Source: Actinomycetes bacterium
GTDB taxonomy: Bacteria > Actinomycetota > Actinomycetes > Mycobacteriales > Micromonosporaceae
Length of the DNA: 11,379 nucleotides
Reading direction: 5' to 3'
Assembly (NCBI GenBank): GCA_023402505.1
Contig: JAEYGD010000455.1
Span: 1 to 11,379, forward strand
Shown: piece after piece, positions 1 through 7,497 of the stretch
Layout of the letters: the number at the start of each line of letters is the position of its first letter
How positions within the stretch are numbered: position 1 is the stretch's first letter
Position numbers and translations under genes: made by a program
The notes under the pieces: generated by a model
What the model was told of the DNA's origin: nothing
Databases searched by the model: none
What the model saw: only the letters and a program-made list of their open reading frames with translations

Positions 1-304
1 CGCCGGCACCGGCGCGGAGCCGGCGTACGCGGCCGACGGTGCAGGCCGCGACCACGAGAGCCGGGCCGGCCGCGAGCCCCAGCCCGGTCGCGGCGCGGTC
101 GATCGTCGCCGGACCGGTGGCGAGGAGGCCGACGGTCAGCACGGTGGCGGTGAGGAGGAGACCGGTCGCCGTCAGGGCGAGCACGGGACCGGTGCGCCGA
201 CGCAGGTCGCGGGCCTGCTCGGCGTCGGGCAGCCGGTCCGCGAGCCAGCCGACGGCCAACCAGACCGCGGCGAGCGGGAGCAGGACGACGAGAGGACTCT
301 CCAT
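1..304 (-). CDS. Membrane protein of unknown function, N-terminal part (runs off the window)
   Basis: The minus strand is open from an ATG at 304 down to base 1 with no stop, giving 101 residues of an incomplete protein. I do not recognise the family. Three hydrophobic segments are visible, at about residues 4-21, 40-62 and 72-91. A charged loop rich in Arg, Asp and Glu (about 23-38) separates the first two, and an Arg-rich stretch follows the third, so this is an integral membrane protein. A purine-rich AAGGGTG lies about 8 bases before the ATG as a possible ribosome binding site. The gene is divergent from the secreted protease at 523 and shares its 218-bp spacer. The reading frame and hydrophobicity are seen directly. 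No function can be assigned. A plus-strand frame over the same bases is Arg/Pro/Ser-rich and looks like an antisense shadow. Confidence 0.6.
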   Translation of the reverse strand, partial: MESPLVVLLPLAAVWLAVGWLADRLPDAEQARDLRRRTGPVLALTATGLLLTATVLTVGLLATGPATIDRAATGLGLAAGPALVVAACTVGRVRRLRAGAG

Positions 305-522
305 GGTGTACACCCTTGCCCGATCCGGCGCCGCGCGAATCCGGGCCGGCCCCCCGTTGACCCCGTAGCCGGCCCCCGTAGGGGTCATCGCTCGGTGTTA
401 TGGGCAACTCGACATGTTCATTTCCCGGTTCACGGCGCTCTACCCTCAGCTCGATCGGCGGCCATCGATTCACCCGCCATGAACGGGTGGACGGTCGGCT
501 GCCGTTCGGAGGGAGGTAGGAG
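305..522. promoter_or_regulatory. Divergent intergenic region between membrane protein and protease
   Basis: This 218-bp spacer must carry the start signals of both divergent genes. It holds the inverted repeat at 358-387 (listed separately). It also holds a hairpin with stem CACCCG (471-476) and CGGGTG (484-489), extendable by a T-G and a T-A pair, inside the probable protease leader. A strong purine-rich ribosome binding site lies at 508-522, with GGAGG about 6 bases before the ATG at 523. I could not identify a convincing -35/-10 pair for either gene. TTGACC (357-362) is a fair -35, but nothing good lies 16-18 bases downstream. Confidence 0.5.
358..387. repeat. Inverted repeat TGACCCC-N16-GGGGTCA, candidate operator
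   Basis: TGACCCC at 358-364 is the exact reverse complement of GGGGTCA at 381-387. Nested inside is a direct repeat of CCCCGTAG (361-368 and 374-381, 13-bp period). It sits between two divergent genes, where a shared operator would be expected. A role in transcription control is inferred. It could also fold as an RNA hairpin. Confidence 0.45.
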
Positions 523-2382
<1,860 letters not shown>

Positions 2383-2400
2383 GACCCTGTTCCCACGGGC

Positions 2401-2436
2401 CGAGGCCCCTTCCGGAGCACACCGGGAGGGGCCTCG
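2401..2436. terminator. Bidirectional hairpin terminator downstream of the protease
   Basis: A perfect 10-bp stem, CGAGGCCCCT (2401-2410) and AGGGGCCTCG (2427-2436), extends inward by one G-T and four G-C/C-G pairs to a 6-base loop (2416-2421). It lies 18 bases after the protease stop and between convergent genes, so it can serve both. There is no long T tract, which is usual for actinomycete terminators. Confidence 0.8.
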
Positions 2437-2449
2437 TGCCGTCCGGAGA

Positions 2450-2473
2450 ACGGGCCGCGACCGGCCGGCCCGT
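2450..2473 (-). terminator. Hairpin immediately after the glycosyltransferase stop codon
   Basis: ACGGGCCG (2450-2457) pairs with CGGCCCGT (2466-2473) around an 8-base loop. On the minus strand it starts 2 bases after the TGA of the WecG/TagA-type gene, and the transcript then reads TCTCC. It is a likely terminator for the minus-strand pair, with the stronger hairpin at 2401-2436 as back-up. Confidence 0.55.
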
Positions 2474-2475
2474 CG

Positions 2476-3273
2476 TCAGACCGCGAAGCCGTTGGGGCGC
2501 TCGGTGGCCGGTGCCGGTGGCTCCGCCTTCCACAGGCGGGTCTTCTGCGCGGCCAGCCGGGCCAGGTAGGCCGGGTTGAGGATCACATAGCGCCGCCAGA
2601 GCCGCTTCGGCTCCAGGCCGAGCCGCCAGAACCACTCCAGGCCGGCCCGCTGCATCCACGGCGGCGGCTGCTTCAGCAGGCCGGCGTGGTAGTCGAAGGC
2701 CGCGCCGACCGCCATCATCGGCATGTCGAGCAGCGGCCGCATGGCGTACGTGAAGACCTCCTGGCGGGGGCAGCCCAGCCCGACCAGGACGAGCCGGGCA
2801 CCGCTGGCCCGGATCCGGTCGGCGATCTCGACGTCCTCGCCGGGCCGCACGGCCCGGAACTTCGACGGCTCCACCCCGGCGATCTTCAGGGCCGGGAACA
2901 TCCGCTCCAGCGCCGGGATCAGCCGCCCGAGCGTCTCCTCCGTGGACCCGTACAGGTAGACCGGGAGCCCTTCGTCGGCGAAGCGGGCGAGCACGTGCAG
3001 GGTGAGCGTCGGGCCGTAGACCCGGTCGGTGAGGCCGGCGCCGTGCAGCAGGTTGAGCGCCCAGCGCACCGGCTGGCCGTCCGGGGTGACCACGTCGAAC
3101 GAGTTCAGGCGGGCGTTGTGCGCGCGGTCGAGCACCCCGGTCATCACACCGTGCACGGCGAGGGCGGTGAGCGCCAGCGGCCGCCGCTCCTGCGCCGCCG
3201 CCACGACCGCCTCGGTCGCGGTCGCGTAGTCGGTCGCGTCGACGAGGACGCCGAGCACGTTCCGCTTGGTCAT
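2476..3273 (-). CDS. WecG/TagA/CpsF family (GT26) glycosyltransferase
   Basis: This 265-residue protein matches the usual family length of about 240-260. The family transfers a sugar from a UDP-sugar to an undecaprenyl-linked acceptor at the cytoplasmic membrane, in teichoic acid, enterobacterial common antigen or exopolysaccharide synthesis. Visible family motifs are VVTPDGQPVRWAL (about 61-73) with the putative catalytic Asp65, RVYGPTL (84-90), LVGLGCPRQE (163-172), AVGAAFDYHAG (188-198) and a C-terminal GLEWFWRLGLEPKRLWRRY. The last is the basic, aromatic tail thought to hold TagA-type enzymes on the membrane. The ATG at 3273 overlaps the TGA of the upstream epimerase (ATGA, 4 bases), so the two are translationally coupled. 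Residues beyond about 250 are a Pro/Ala-rich tail. The family is secure. The donor sugar and acceptor are unknown. Confidence 0.9.
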   Translation of the reverse strand: MTKRNVLGVLVDATDYATATEAVVAAAQERRPLALTALAVHGVMTGVLDRAHNARLNSFDVVTPDGQPVRWALNLLHGAGLTDRVYGPTLTLHVLARFADEGLPVYLYGSTEETLGRLIPALERMFPALKIAGVEPSKFRAVRPGEDVEIADRIRASGARLVLVGLGCPRQEVFTYAMRPLLDMPMMAVGAAFDYHAGLLKQPPPWMQRAGLEWFWRLGLEPKRLWRRYVILNPAYLARLAAQKTRLWKAEPPAPATERPNGFAV

Positions 3274-4343
3274 GACTGTGGTACCCACTTGTCCACGTTG
3301 GCCTCGTGGATCTCCCGCATGATCATGGGTACGTCGTAGACCTGCTTCCAGTCCGGATAGTCGGCCTGGAAGGCCTCGTTCGAGCCGATCCACCACTTGT
3401 GGTCGCCGATCCGGTTGGCCTCGACGTACTCGGAGATCATCTCCTGGCCGGTGATCTGCTCGGCCAGCGCGAACGCCTCGCGCATCGACGTGTTGGAGTG
3501 CCGGCCGCCGCCGAGGTTGTAGACCGCGGCGGAGCGTGGGTTGCGGAAGAACTCTTCGAACGCGGAGACCACGTCCGAGCTGTGGATGGCGTCCCGGACC
3601 TGCTTGCCCTGGTAACCGAAGATCTTGTACGTCCGCCGTTCCATGTTGGCCCGCATCAGGTAGCCGAGGAAGCCGTGCAACTCGGTGGCGGAGTGGGCCG
3701 GGCCGGTCAGCGTCCCGCCCCGGAAGCAGGCCGTCCGCATGTCGAAGTACCGGCCGTACTCCTGCACCATCACGTCCGCGGCCACCTTGGAGGCGCCGAA
3801 GATCGAGTGCAGGCAGGCGTCGATCGACATGTCCTCGCGGATGCCCTGCTCGTACGGGTGCCCCGGCTCGATCTCCCAGCGGGTCTCCAACTCGACCAGG
3901 GGCAGGCCGTTCGGCCGGTCCCCGTACACCTTGTTGGTGGAGCAGTGGATGACCGGCGCCTCGATGCAGTGCTCGCGGACGTTCTGCAGCACGTTGAGCG
4001 TGCCCGCGGCGTTGACGTCGAAGTCGGTGAACGGGTCCCGGACGGCCCAGTCGTGCGACGGCTGGGCGGCGGTGTGGATGACCACCGCCACGTCCCGGCC
4101 GTACCGGCGGAAGAGGTTCGCGAGCGCGTCCCGGTCGCGGATGTCGATGCTGTGGTGCGAGTAGGCCGACCCGAGGTCGTCGGTGAGCCGCCGTACGTTC
4201 CAGGCGGTGGACGCCTCCTCGCCGAAGAACTCCTGCCGCATGTCGTTGTCGATGCCGACGACGTCGAGACCGAGGCCGGCGAAGTGCCGGACCGCCTCGG
4301 AGCCGATCAGACCGCCCGAGCCGGTCACGAATGCGACACTCAC
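3270..4343 (-). CDS. NAD-dependent sugar epimerase of the CDP-paratose 2-epimerase (TyvE)-like SDR group
   Basis: This 357-residue extended short-chain dehydrogenase/epimerase acts on a nucleotide sugar in the cytosol. The N-terminal Rossmann motif is G8-S-G-G-L-I-G14, followed by GIDNDMR, whose Asp32 should bind the NAD ribose. Group signatures are HTAAQPSHDWAVRDP (90-104), STNKVYGD (135-142), FRGGTLTGPAHS (207-218), GKQVRDAIHSSD (246-257) and RIGDHKWWI (311-319). These resemble CDP-paratose 2-epimerase-like proteins, but the exact substrate is not fixed. The canonical YxxxK catalytic Tyr is Phe182 (FGASK). The GTG start at 4343 is chosen because AGGAG (4350-4354) lies 6 bases upstream and the Rossmann fold begins at once. 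An ATG at 4385 would add 14 residues without a good site. The gene is coupled to the downstream glycosyltransferase and may supply its sugar, which is inference. Confidence 0.85.
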   Translation of the reverse strand: MSVAFVTGSGGLIGSEAVRHFAGLGLDVVGIDNDMRQEFFGEEASTAWNVRRLTDDLGSAYSHHSIDIRDRDALANLFRRYGRDVAVVIHTAAQPSHDWAVRDPFTDFDVNAAGTLNVLQNVREHCIEAPVIHCSTNKVYGDRPNGLPLVELETRWEIEPGHPYEQGIREDMSIDACLHSIFGASKVAADVMVQEYGRYFDMRTACFRGGTLTGPAHSATELHGFLGYLMRANMERRTYKIFGYQGKQVRDAIHSSDVVSAFEEFFRNPRSAAVYNLGGGRHSNTSMREAFALAEQITGQEMISEYVEANRIGDHKWWIGSNEAFQADYPDWKQVYDVPMIMREIHEANVDKWVPQS

Positions 4344-4416
4344 ACGCCACTCCTGGTCCGTCGGAGTCAAGAACCATCGGAGCATAGCGTGATGTACGAC
4401 ATGCCCCGATATGCAG

Positions 4417-4444
4417 CGAGGGCCCCGCTAGCGCGGAGCCCTCG
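4417..4444 (-). terminator. Hairpin terminator of the tRNA-Leu gene
   Basis: CGAGGGC (4417-4423) pairs with GCCCTCG (4438-4444). One mismatch and four more pairs (CCGC/GCGG) follow, closing on a 4-base loop. On the minus strand it starts 3 bases after the encoded CCA, the normal place for a tRNA terminator. It would also insulate the downstream epimerase gene from tRNA transcription. Confidence 0.75.
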
Positions 4445-4447
4445 TGA

Positions 4448-4533
4448 TGGTGGGGAAGGGGGGAGTTGAACCCCCACGCCCTTTCGGGCACACGGACCTG
4501 AACCGTGCGCGTCTGCCATTCCGCCACTTCCCC
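4448..4533 (-). tRNA. tRNA-Leu (anticodon CAG)
   Basis: Read on the minus strand, the 86-base gene folds as a class II tRNA. The acceptor stem is GGGGAAG/CTTCCCC, and the D arm begins GCGGAATGGCAGACGC. The anticodon stem CACGG/CCGTG encloses loop TTCAGGT, giving anticodon CAG, which reads the CTG codon dominant in this genome type. A long variable arm (TGCCC-GAAA-GGGCGT) and a T arm (GGGGG-TTCAACT-CCCCC) follow. The discriminator is A, and CCA is encoded at 4450-4448. CTG is read by this tRNA, so it should be highly expressed. Confidence 0.97.
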
Positions 4534-4551
4534 GTGGCTTCGACCCGGAAC

Positions 4552-4579
4552 ACTGTAGTGCGTGCCGCCCCGCTGTCTC
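4552..4579 (-). promoter_or_regulatory. Candidate tRNA-Leu promoter
   Basis: On the minus strand, TACAGT (4557-4552) fits a -10 box. GAGACA (4579-4574), 16 bases upstream, matches four of six bases of TTGACA. Transcription would start around 4545, leaving a leader of about 12 bases before the tRNA 5' end at 4533. It is supported by position and moderate consensus fit only. Confidence 0.4.
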
Positions 4580-4586
4580 CAGCGGG
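4569..4586. repeat. Perfect 7-bp hairpin with 4-base loop
   Basis: CCCGCTG (4569-4575), loop TCTC, then CAGCGGG (4580-4586). It overlaps the proposed -35 box of the tRNA promoter on the minus strand. It lies about 200 bases before fhaA on the plus strand, where no upstream plus-strand gene needs a terminator. Its role is unknown. Confidence 0.4.
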
Positions 4587-4618
4587 CCCGGACATCCTAC
4601 TCGGCTCCCGGCGCTTGT

Positions 4619-4660
4619 CACGAACGGTTACCTTCGTGGAGCGGTTACCGTTCGTGGCGG
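4619..4660. repeat. Nested tandem and inverted repeats upstream of fhaA
   Basis: The left arm CACGAACGGT (4619-4628) is the exact reverse complement of ACCGTTCGTG (4647-4656), 18 bases apart. Superimposed is a tandem repeat of about 17 bp: GGTTACC followed by TTCGTGG occurs at 4626-4639, and GGTTACC-G-TTCGTGG at 4643-4657. It lies between the divergent tRNA and fhaA genes, about 130 bases before the fhaA start, and looks like a multi-site protein-binding region. No protein can be named. Confidence 0.5.
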
Positions 4661-4761
4661 ACGAAAGAGTAGCACGGCCGGATCGGCCCGACCGAACAGG
4701 CCGCCAGCAGTACGGCCGAGCGGCGTGTGAGCTGCGCGCGCCCCGGCCGGATACCATCATG

Positions 4762-4785
4762 TCCTCGGGACCCGAGGAGGAGCCG
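4762..4785 (+). promoter_or_regulatory. fhaA ribosome binding site within a palindrome
   Basis: GAGGAGGAG (4774-4782), with GGAGG 5 bases before the GTG at 4786, is a strong Shine-Dalgarno sequence that decides the fhaA start. TCCTCGGG (4762-4769) is the exact reverse complement of CCCGAGGA (4771-4778) around a single A. A hairpin (7-bp stem, GAC loop) would therefore pair with much of this site. Control of translation by this fold is inference. Confidence 0.5.
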
Positions 4786-5547
4786 GTGAGCGTGCTGCAA
4801 CGCTTCGAGAAGCGTCTTGAAGGCCTGGTCGAAGGGGCCTTTGCCAAGGTCTTCAAAGGGGTGGTCCACCCCGTGGAGATCCTCAACGCCATGCAGCGGG
4901 AGGCCGAGGCGCACAAGGCGATCCTGGCCGGTGGGCGCACGTTGGTGCCCAACCGCTACGTGATCGATCTCTCGCCGTACGACCACAGCCGTCTGGCGCC
5001 GTACGCCGCCGCGCTGGCCCAGGAACTGGCCCAGTCGCAGGCGGAGTTCATCGGCGAGCAGGCGTGGACGGTCTACGGCGACGTGATCGTCGAGATCGAA
5101 CGGGGTGAGGGCCTCGACACCGGCATGTTCCGGGTCACCGCCGAGGTCTACACCGGCGGCGAGGTCGCCCCGGTGTCCGCGCCCGGCTACGACGCCGGCC
5201 CGCCGGCCTACCCCGCGTACGACCAGGGGGGCGGCTACGGCCCGCCACCCGGCCACGGTGGCGGCCGCAACGTGCGGCTGGTCTCCGGGGACGGGCGCAC
5301 CTACCCCCTCCAGATGGGTTCGACCGTGATCGGTCGCGGCGACCAGGCCAACCTGCGCCTGCCCGACGTCGGCATCTCCCGCCGGCACGCCCGGCTGGAC
5401 TTCGACGGCGGTCAGGTCGTGCTGACCGACCTCGGCTCGACCAACGGCACGATGGTCAACGGCCAGCGGGTCTCCGCCGTCGCACTCAACCCCGGCGACA
5501 TGATCCAGCTCGGCACCACGACGCTGACCTTCCGCGTGGACGGCTGA
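4786..5547 (+). CDS. fhaA: FhaA: DUF3662 and FHA domain phosphothreonine-binding protein
   Basis: This 253-residue cytoplasmic adaptor starts at GTG 4786 behind a strong GAGGAGG site. An in-frame ATG at 4759 lacks such a site. Residues 1 to about 120 are the DUF3662 domain (VLQRFEKRLEGLVEGAFAKVFKG, then VVHPVEI and a VPNRYVIDLSPYD core). A flexible Gly/Pro/Tyr-rich linker spans about 127-160, shorter than in Mycobacterium tuberculosis FhaA. A C-terminal FHA domain covers about 162-252, with GR at 183-184, SRRH at 198-201 and LGSTNGT at 216-222; Arg184, Ser198 and Asn220 are the expected phosphothreonine contacts. In mycobacteria FhaA binds the phosphorylated pseudokinase domain of MviN/MurJ and restrains peptidoglycan synthesis. 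The same role is likely here given the neighbours. It is first in the plus-strand operon, 6 bases before fhaB. Confidence 0.95.
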   Translation: MSVLQRFEKRLEGLVEGAFAKVFKGVVHPVEILNAMQREAEAHKAILAGGRTLVPNRYVIDLSPYDHSRLAPYAAALAQELAQSQAEFIGEQAWTVYGDVIVEIERGEGLDTGMFRVTAEVYTGGEVAPVSAPGYDAGPPAYPAYDQGGGYGPPPGHGGGRNVRLVSGDGRTYPLQMGSTVIGRGDQANLRLPDVGISRRHARLDFDGGQVVLTDLGSTNGTMVNGQRVSAVALNPGDMIQLGTTTLTFRVDG

Positions 5548-5553
5548 TCCGCC

Positions 5554-6039
5554 TTGCCGGAACTCGTCATCACCGTCGCCCGGTTCGGGTTCCTGATCCT
5601 GCTGTGGATCTTCGTGTTCACGGTGGTCGGGGTGATCCGCCGCGACCTCTTCGCGGGTGCCCGGTCCGGCCGGCTGGTGGCGGCCCCCCGCGCCGTCGGC
5701 GCCTCGCTCGGGCAGCCGGGCAAGCCGGCCAAGGCGAAGCGGGGAAGGGCGGCGCACCAGCTCGTGGTGACGGCCGGTCAACTGGCCGGCACCCGGATCA
5801 CGCTCGGCGAAGCACAGATCACGATCGGTCGTGCCGAGGATTCCACCCTGGTCATCACCGACGACTACGCCTCGGCCCGGCACGCCCGCCTGGTGCCGCG
5901 CGACGGGCAGTGGTTCGTCGAGGACCTCGGTTCGACTAACGGCACGTACCTCGATCGCGCTAAGGTCACCGGACCAACCCCCGTCCCCCTCGGCGTGCCG
6001 ATCCGCATCGGCCGCACCTCACTCGAATTACGGCCATGA
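5554..6039 (+). CDS. fhaB: FhaB (FipA): membrane-anchored FHA domain protein
   Basis: The protein has 161 residues, close to the roughly 155 of mycobacterial FhaB/FipA. One N-terminal transmembrane helix (about 10-28) is followed by a basic linker (30-66) and a cytoplasmic FHA domain (about 69-160). Motifs are GRAEDS (92-97), DDYASARHARL (103-113) and LGSTNGTYLDRAKVT (125-139), almost as in the mycobacterial protein. In mycobacteria it is a kinase substrate that helps assemble the divisome. The TTG start is chosen because the next candidates would cut the helix and because the length then matches the family. No strong Shine-Dalgarno is seen, so translation probably couples to the fhaA stop 6 bases upstream. 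The stop overlaps the pstP start (ATGA). Leu159 is encoded by TTA (6028-6030), the only in-frame TTA I found in the window. Confidence 0.93.
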   Translation: MPELVITVARFGFLILLWIFVFTVVGVIRRDLFAGARSGRLVAAPRAVGASLGQPGKPAKAKRGRAAHQLVVTAGQLAGTRITLGEAQITIGRAEDSTLVITDDYASARHARLVPRDGQWFVEDLGSTNGTYLDRAKVTGPTPVPLGVPIRIGRTSLELRP

Positions 6040-7469
6040 CTCTGACCCTGCGCTATGCGGCCCACAGCGACCGCGGTCTGATCCGAGACGGTAACCAGGA
6101 CTCCGTCTACGCCGGGCCGCGGCTGCTCGCCGTCGCCGACGGTATGGGCGGCATGGCCGCCGGCGACGTCGCCAGCAACATCGTCATCGGTGCCATGGCG
6201 CCGTTGGACGAGGACGCCCCCGGTGACGCCCTCGTGGACGCGCTCCGCTCGGCCGTCAACAACGCCACCCACCACCTGCGCGAGACCGTCGACGCCAACC
6301 CGCAGCTGGAGGGGATGGGGACGACGCTGACCGCGATCCTCTTCTCCGGCAGCAAGCTGGGCATGGTGCACATCGGCGACTCCCGCGCGTACCTGCTGCG
6401 CGGTGGCGAGTTCGCCCAGATCACCAAGGACGACACGTACGTCCAGATGCTGGTCGACGAGGGCCGGATCAGCGCCGAGGAGGCGAGCAGCCACCCGCAG
6501 CGGTCGCTGCTGACCCGGGCGCTCGACGGCCGCGACATCGACGCCGAGTACTCGGTGCGCCAGGTGCTCCCCGGCGACCGCTACCTGATCTGCAGCGACG
6601 GGCTCTCCGGCGTGGTCAGCGCGGACACCATCGCGGAGACCATGCGCGAGTACGCCGACCCGCAGCAGTGCGTCGAGCGGCTGGTGCAGCTCGCGCTGCG
6701 CGGCGGCGGCCCGGACAACATCACCGTGATCATCGCCGACGCGACCGACCAGGACATCGTCGAGGCCACCCCGATCGTCGGCGGCGCCGCCTCCCGGGAC
6801 CGGGGCATGGCGACCTCCGCCGACGTCTCCACCCCGGCGGCCCGCGCCTCCGCGCTCTCCGCCCCCCGCCCGGCAGTGCCGGAGGAGCCGACGGCCAGCG
6901 CCGACGACGAGCCGGAACGCCGCCGGCACCGCCCGGTCCGCGCCGCCGCGACGACCCTCGCGCTGCTCGTCCTCATGGGCGGCGCGGTGTTCGGCGGCTG
7001 GAGCTACACCCAGCGGCAGTACTACGTGGGCGCCACCGAGGACGGCCAGGTCGCCGTCTTCCGTGGCATCCAGGGGCAGATAGCCGGCATGGACCTGTCC
7101 ACCGTGCACTCGCGCGGCCCCGCCGAGCTGGACGACCTCACGCTCGCCGCGCAGGAGCAGGTCAAGCAGGGCATACCGGCCAAGAGCGAGCCGGACGCGG
7201 AGCGCCGGCTCGCCGAGCTGACGGCCGACACCCCGACCAACCCCAACCTGAAGCCGACGTGCCCGCCGAGCCCGAGCCCGAGCGTCGCGGCGGTCACCGC
7301 CACGCCGACGCCGAGCGTTGCCGCCGGGTCGCCCACCACCATCGCCGGTGCCACCGGCACGCCGACCGCCAGCGGCGTCCCGGCCGCCCCGACGACCTCA
7401 CCCGACGCCCTGCCCAGCGACCCGGTCACGCCCGCCGTCGACCCGTCCGCGTGCCGGTCGCCCGAGTGA
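6036..7469 (+). CDS. pstP: PstP: membrane PP2C-type Ser/Thr phosphatase
   Basis: This 477-residue metal-dependent (PPM/PP2C) phosphatase reverses PknA/PknB signalling. The catalytic domain is residues 1 to about 237. Expected metal-binding motifs are present: RDGNQD (17-22), DGMGG (35-39, with Asp35), GDSRAY (114-119, with Asp115), SDGL (187-190, with Asp188) and GPDN (225-228, with Asp227). A juxtamembrane linker (about 240-300) ends in a basic stretch (ERRRHRPVR). One transmembrane helix follows (about 304-322). An extracellular domain of about 80 residues then leads to a Pro/Ser/Thr-rich tail (about 409-477). The tail is flanked by Cys409 and Cys473, the only cysteines outside. The start overlaps the fhaB stop by 4 bases. 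It matches the mycobacterial gene order, in which pstP sits between fhaB and rodA. Confidence 0.95.
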   Translation: MTLTLRYAAHSDRGLIRDGNQDSVYAGPRLLAVADGMGGMAAGDVASNIVIGAMAPLDEDAPGDALVDALRSAVNNATHHLRETVDANPQLEGMGTTLTAILFSGSKLGMVHIGDSRAYLLRGGEFAQITKDDTYVQMLVDEGRISAEEASSHPQRSLLTRALDGRDIDAEYSVRQVLPGDRYLICSDGLSGVVSADTIAETMREYADPQQCVERLVQLALRGGGPDNITVIIADATDQDIVEATPIVGGAASRDRGMATSADVSTPAARASALSAPRPAVPEEPTASADDEPERRRHRPVRAAATTLALLVLMGGAVFGGWSYTQRQYYVGATEDGQVAVFRGIQGQIAGMDLSTVHSRGPAELDDLTLAAQEQVKQGIPAKSEPDAERRLAELTADTPTNPNLKPTCPPSPSPSVAAVTATPTPSVAAGSPTTIAGATGTPTASGVPAAPTTSPDALPSDPVTPAVDPSACRSPE

Positions 7470-7497
7470 GCGCCGGCTCGACCCGTCAGGACGATCC

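Noticed and set aside
39..368. Plus-strand open frame of 109 codons
   Set aside because: It is antisense to the minus-strand membrane protein, its product is Arg/Pro/Ser-rich with no motif, and no ribosome binding site was seen. It is a high-GC shadow.
4365..4370. TTGACT on the minus strand as the epimerase -35 box
   Set aside because: A -10 box 17 bases downstream would fall on the start codon and ribosome binding site. TATGCT (4386-4381) is a possible -10, but its -35 position reads TCGGGG, so no promoter is called.
4344..4385. Longer epimerase start at ATG 4385
   Set aside because: It adds 14 residues ahead of a Rossmann fold that normally begins at the N terminus. GTG 4343 has AGGAG 6 bases upstream.
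4381..4533. tRNA-Leu as an integration (att) site for the epimerase-glycosyltransferase pair
   Set aside because: I found no second copy of the tRNA 3' end near 2380-2480, and no integrase or base-composition break in the window.
4444..4785. In-frame upstream extension of fhaA (ATG at 4444, also ATG at 4759)
   Set aside because: The ATG at 4444 would translate through the tRNA-Leu gene. The ATG at 4759 lacks a ribosome binding site, whereas GTG 4786 has a strong one and gives the family's N terminus.
7318..7497. Upstream ATG extension of rodA
   Set aside because: It would overlap pstP by about 150 bases and add a Pro/Arg-rich segment that is the out-of-frame reading of the pstP tail.
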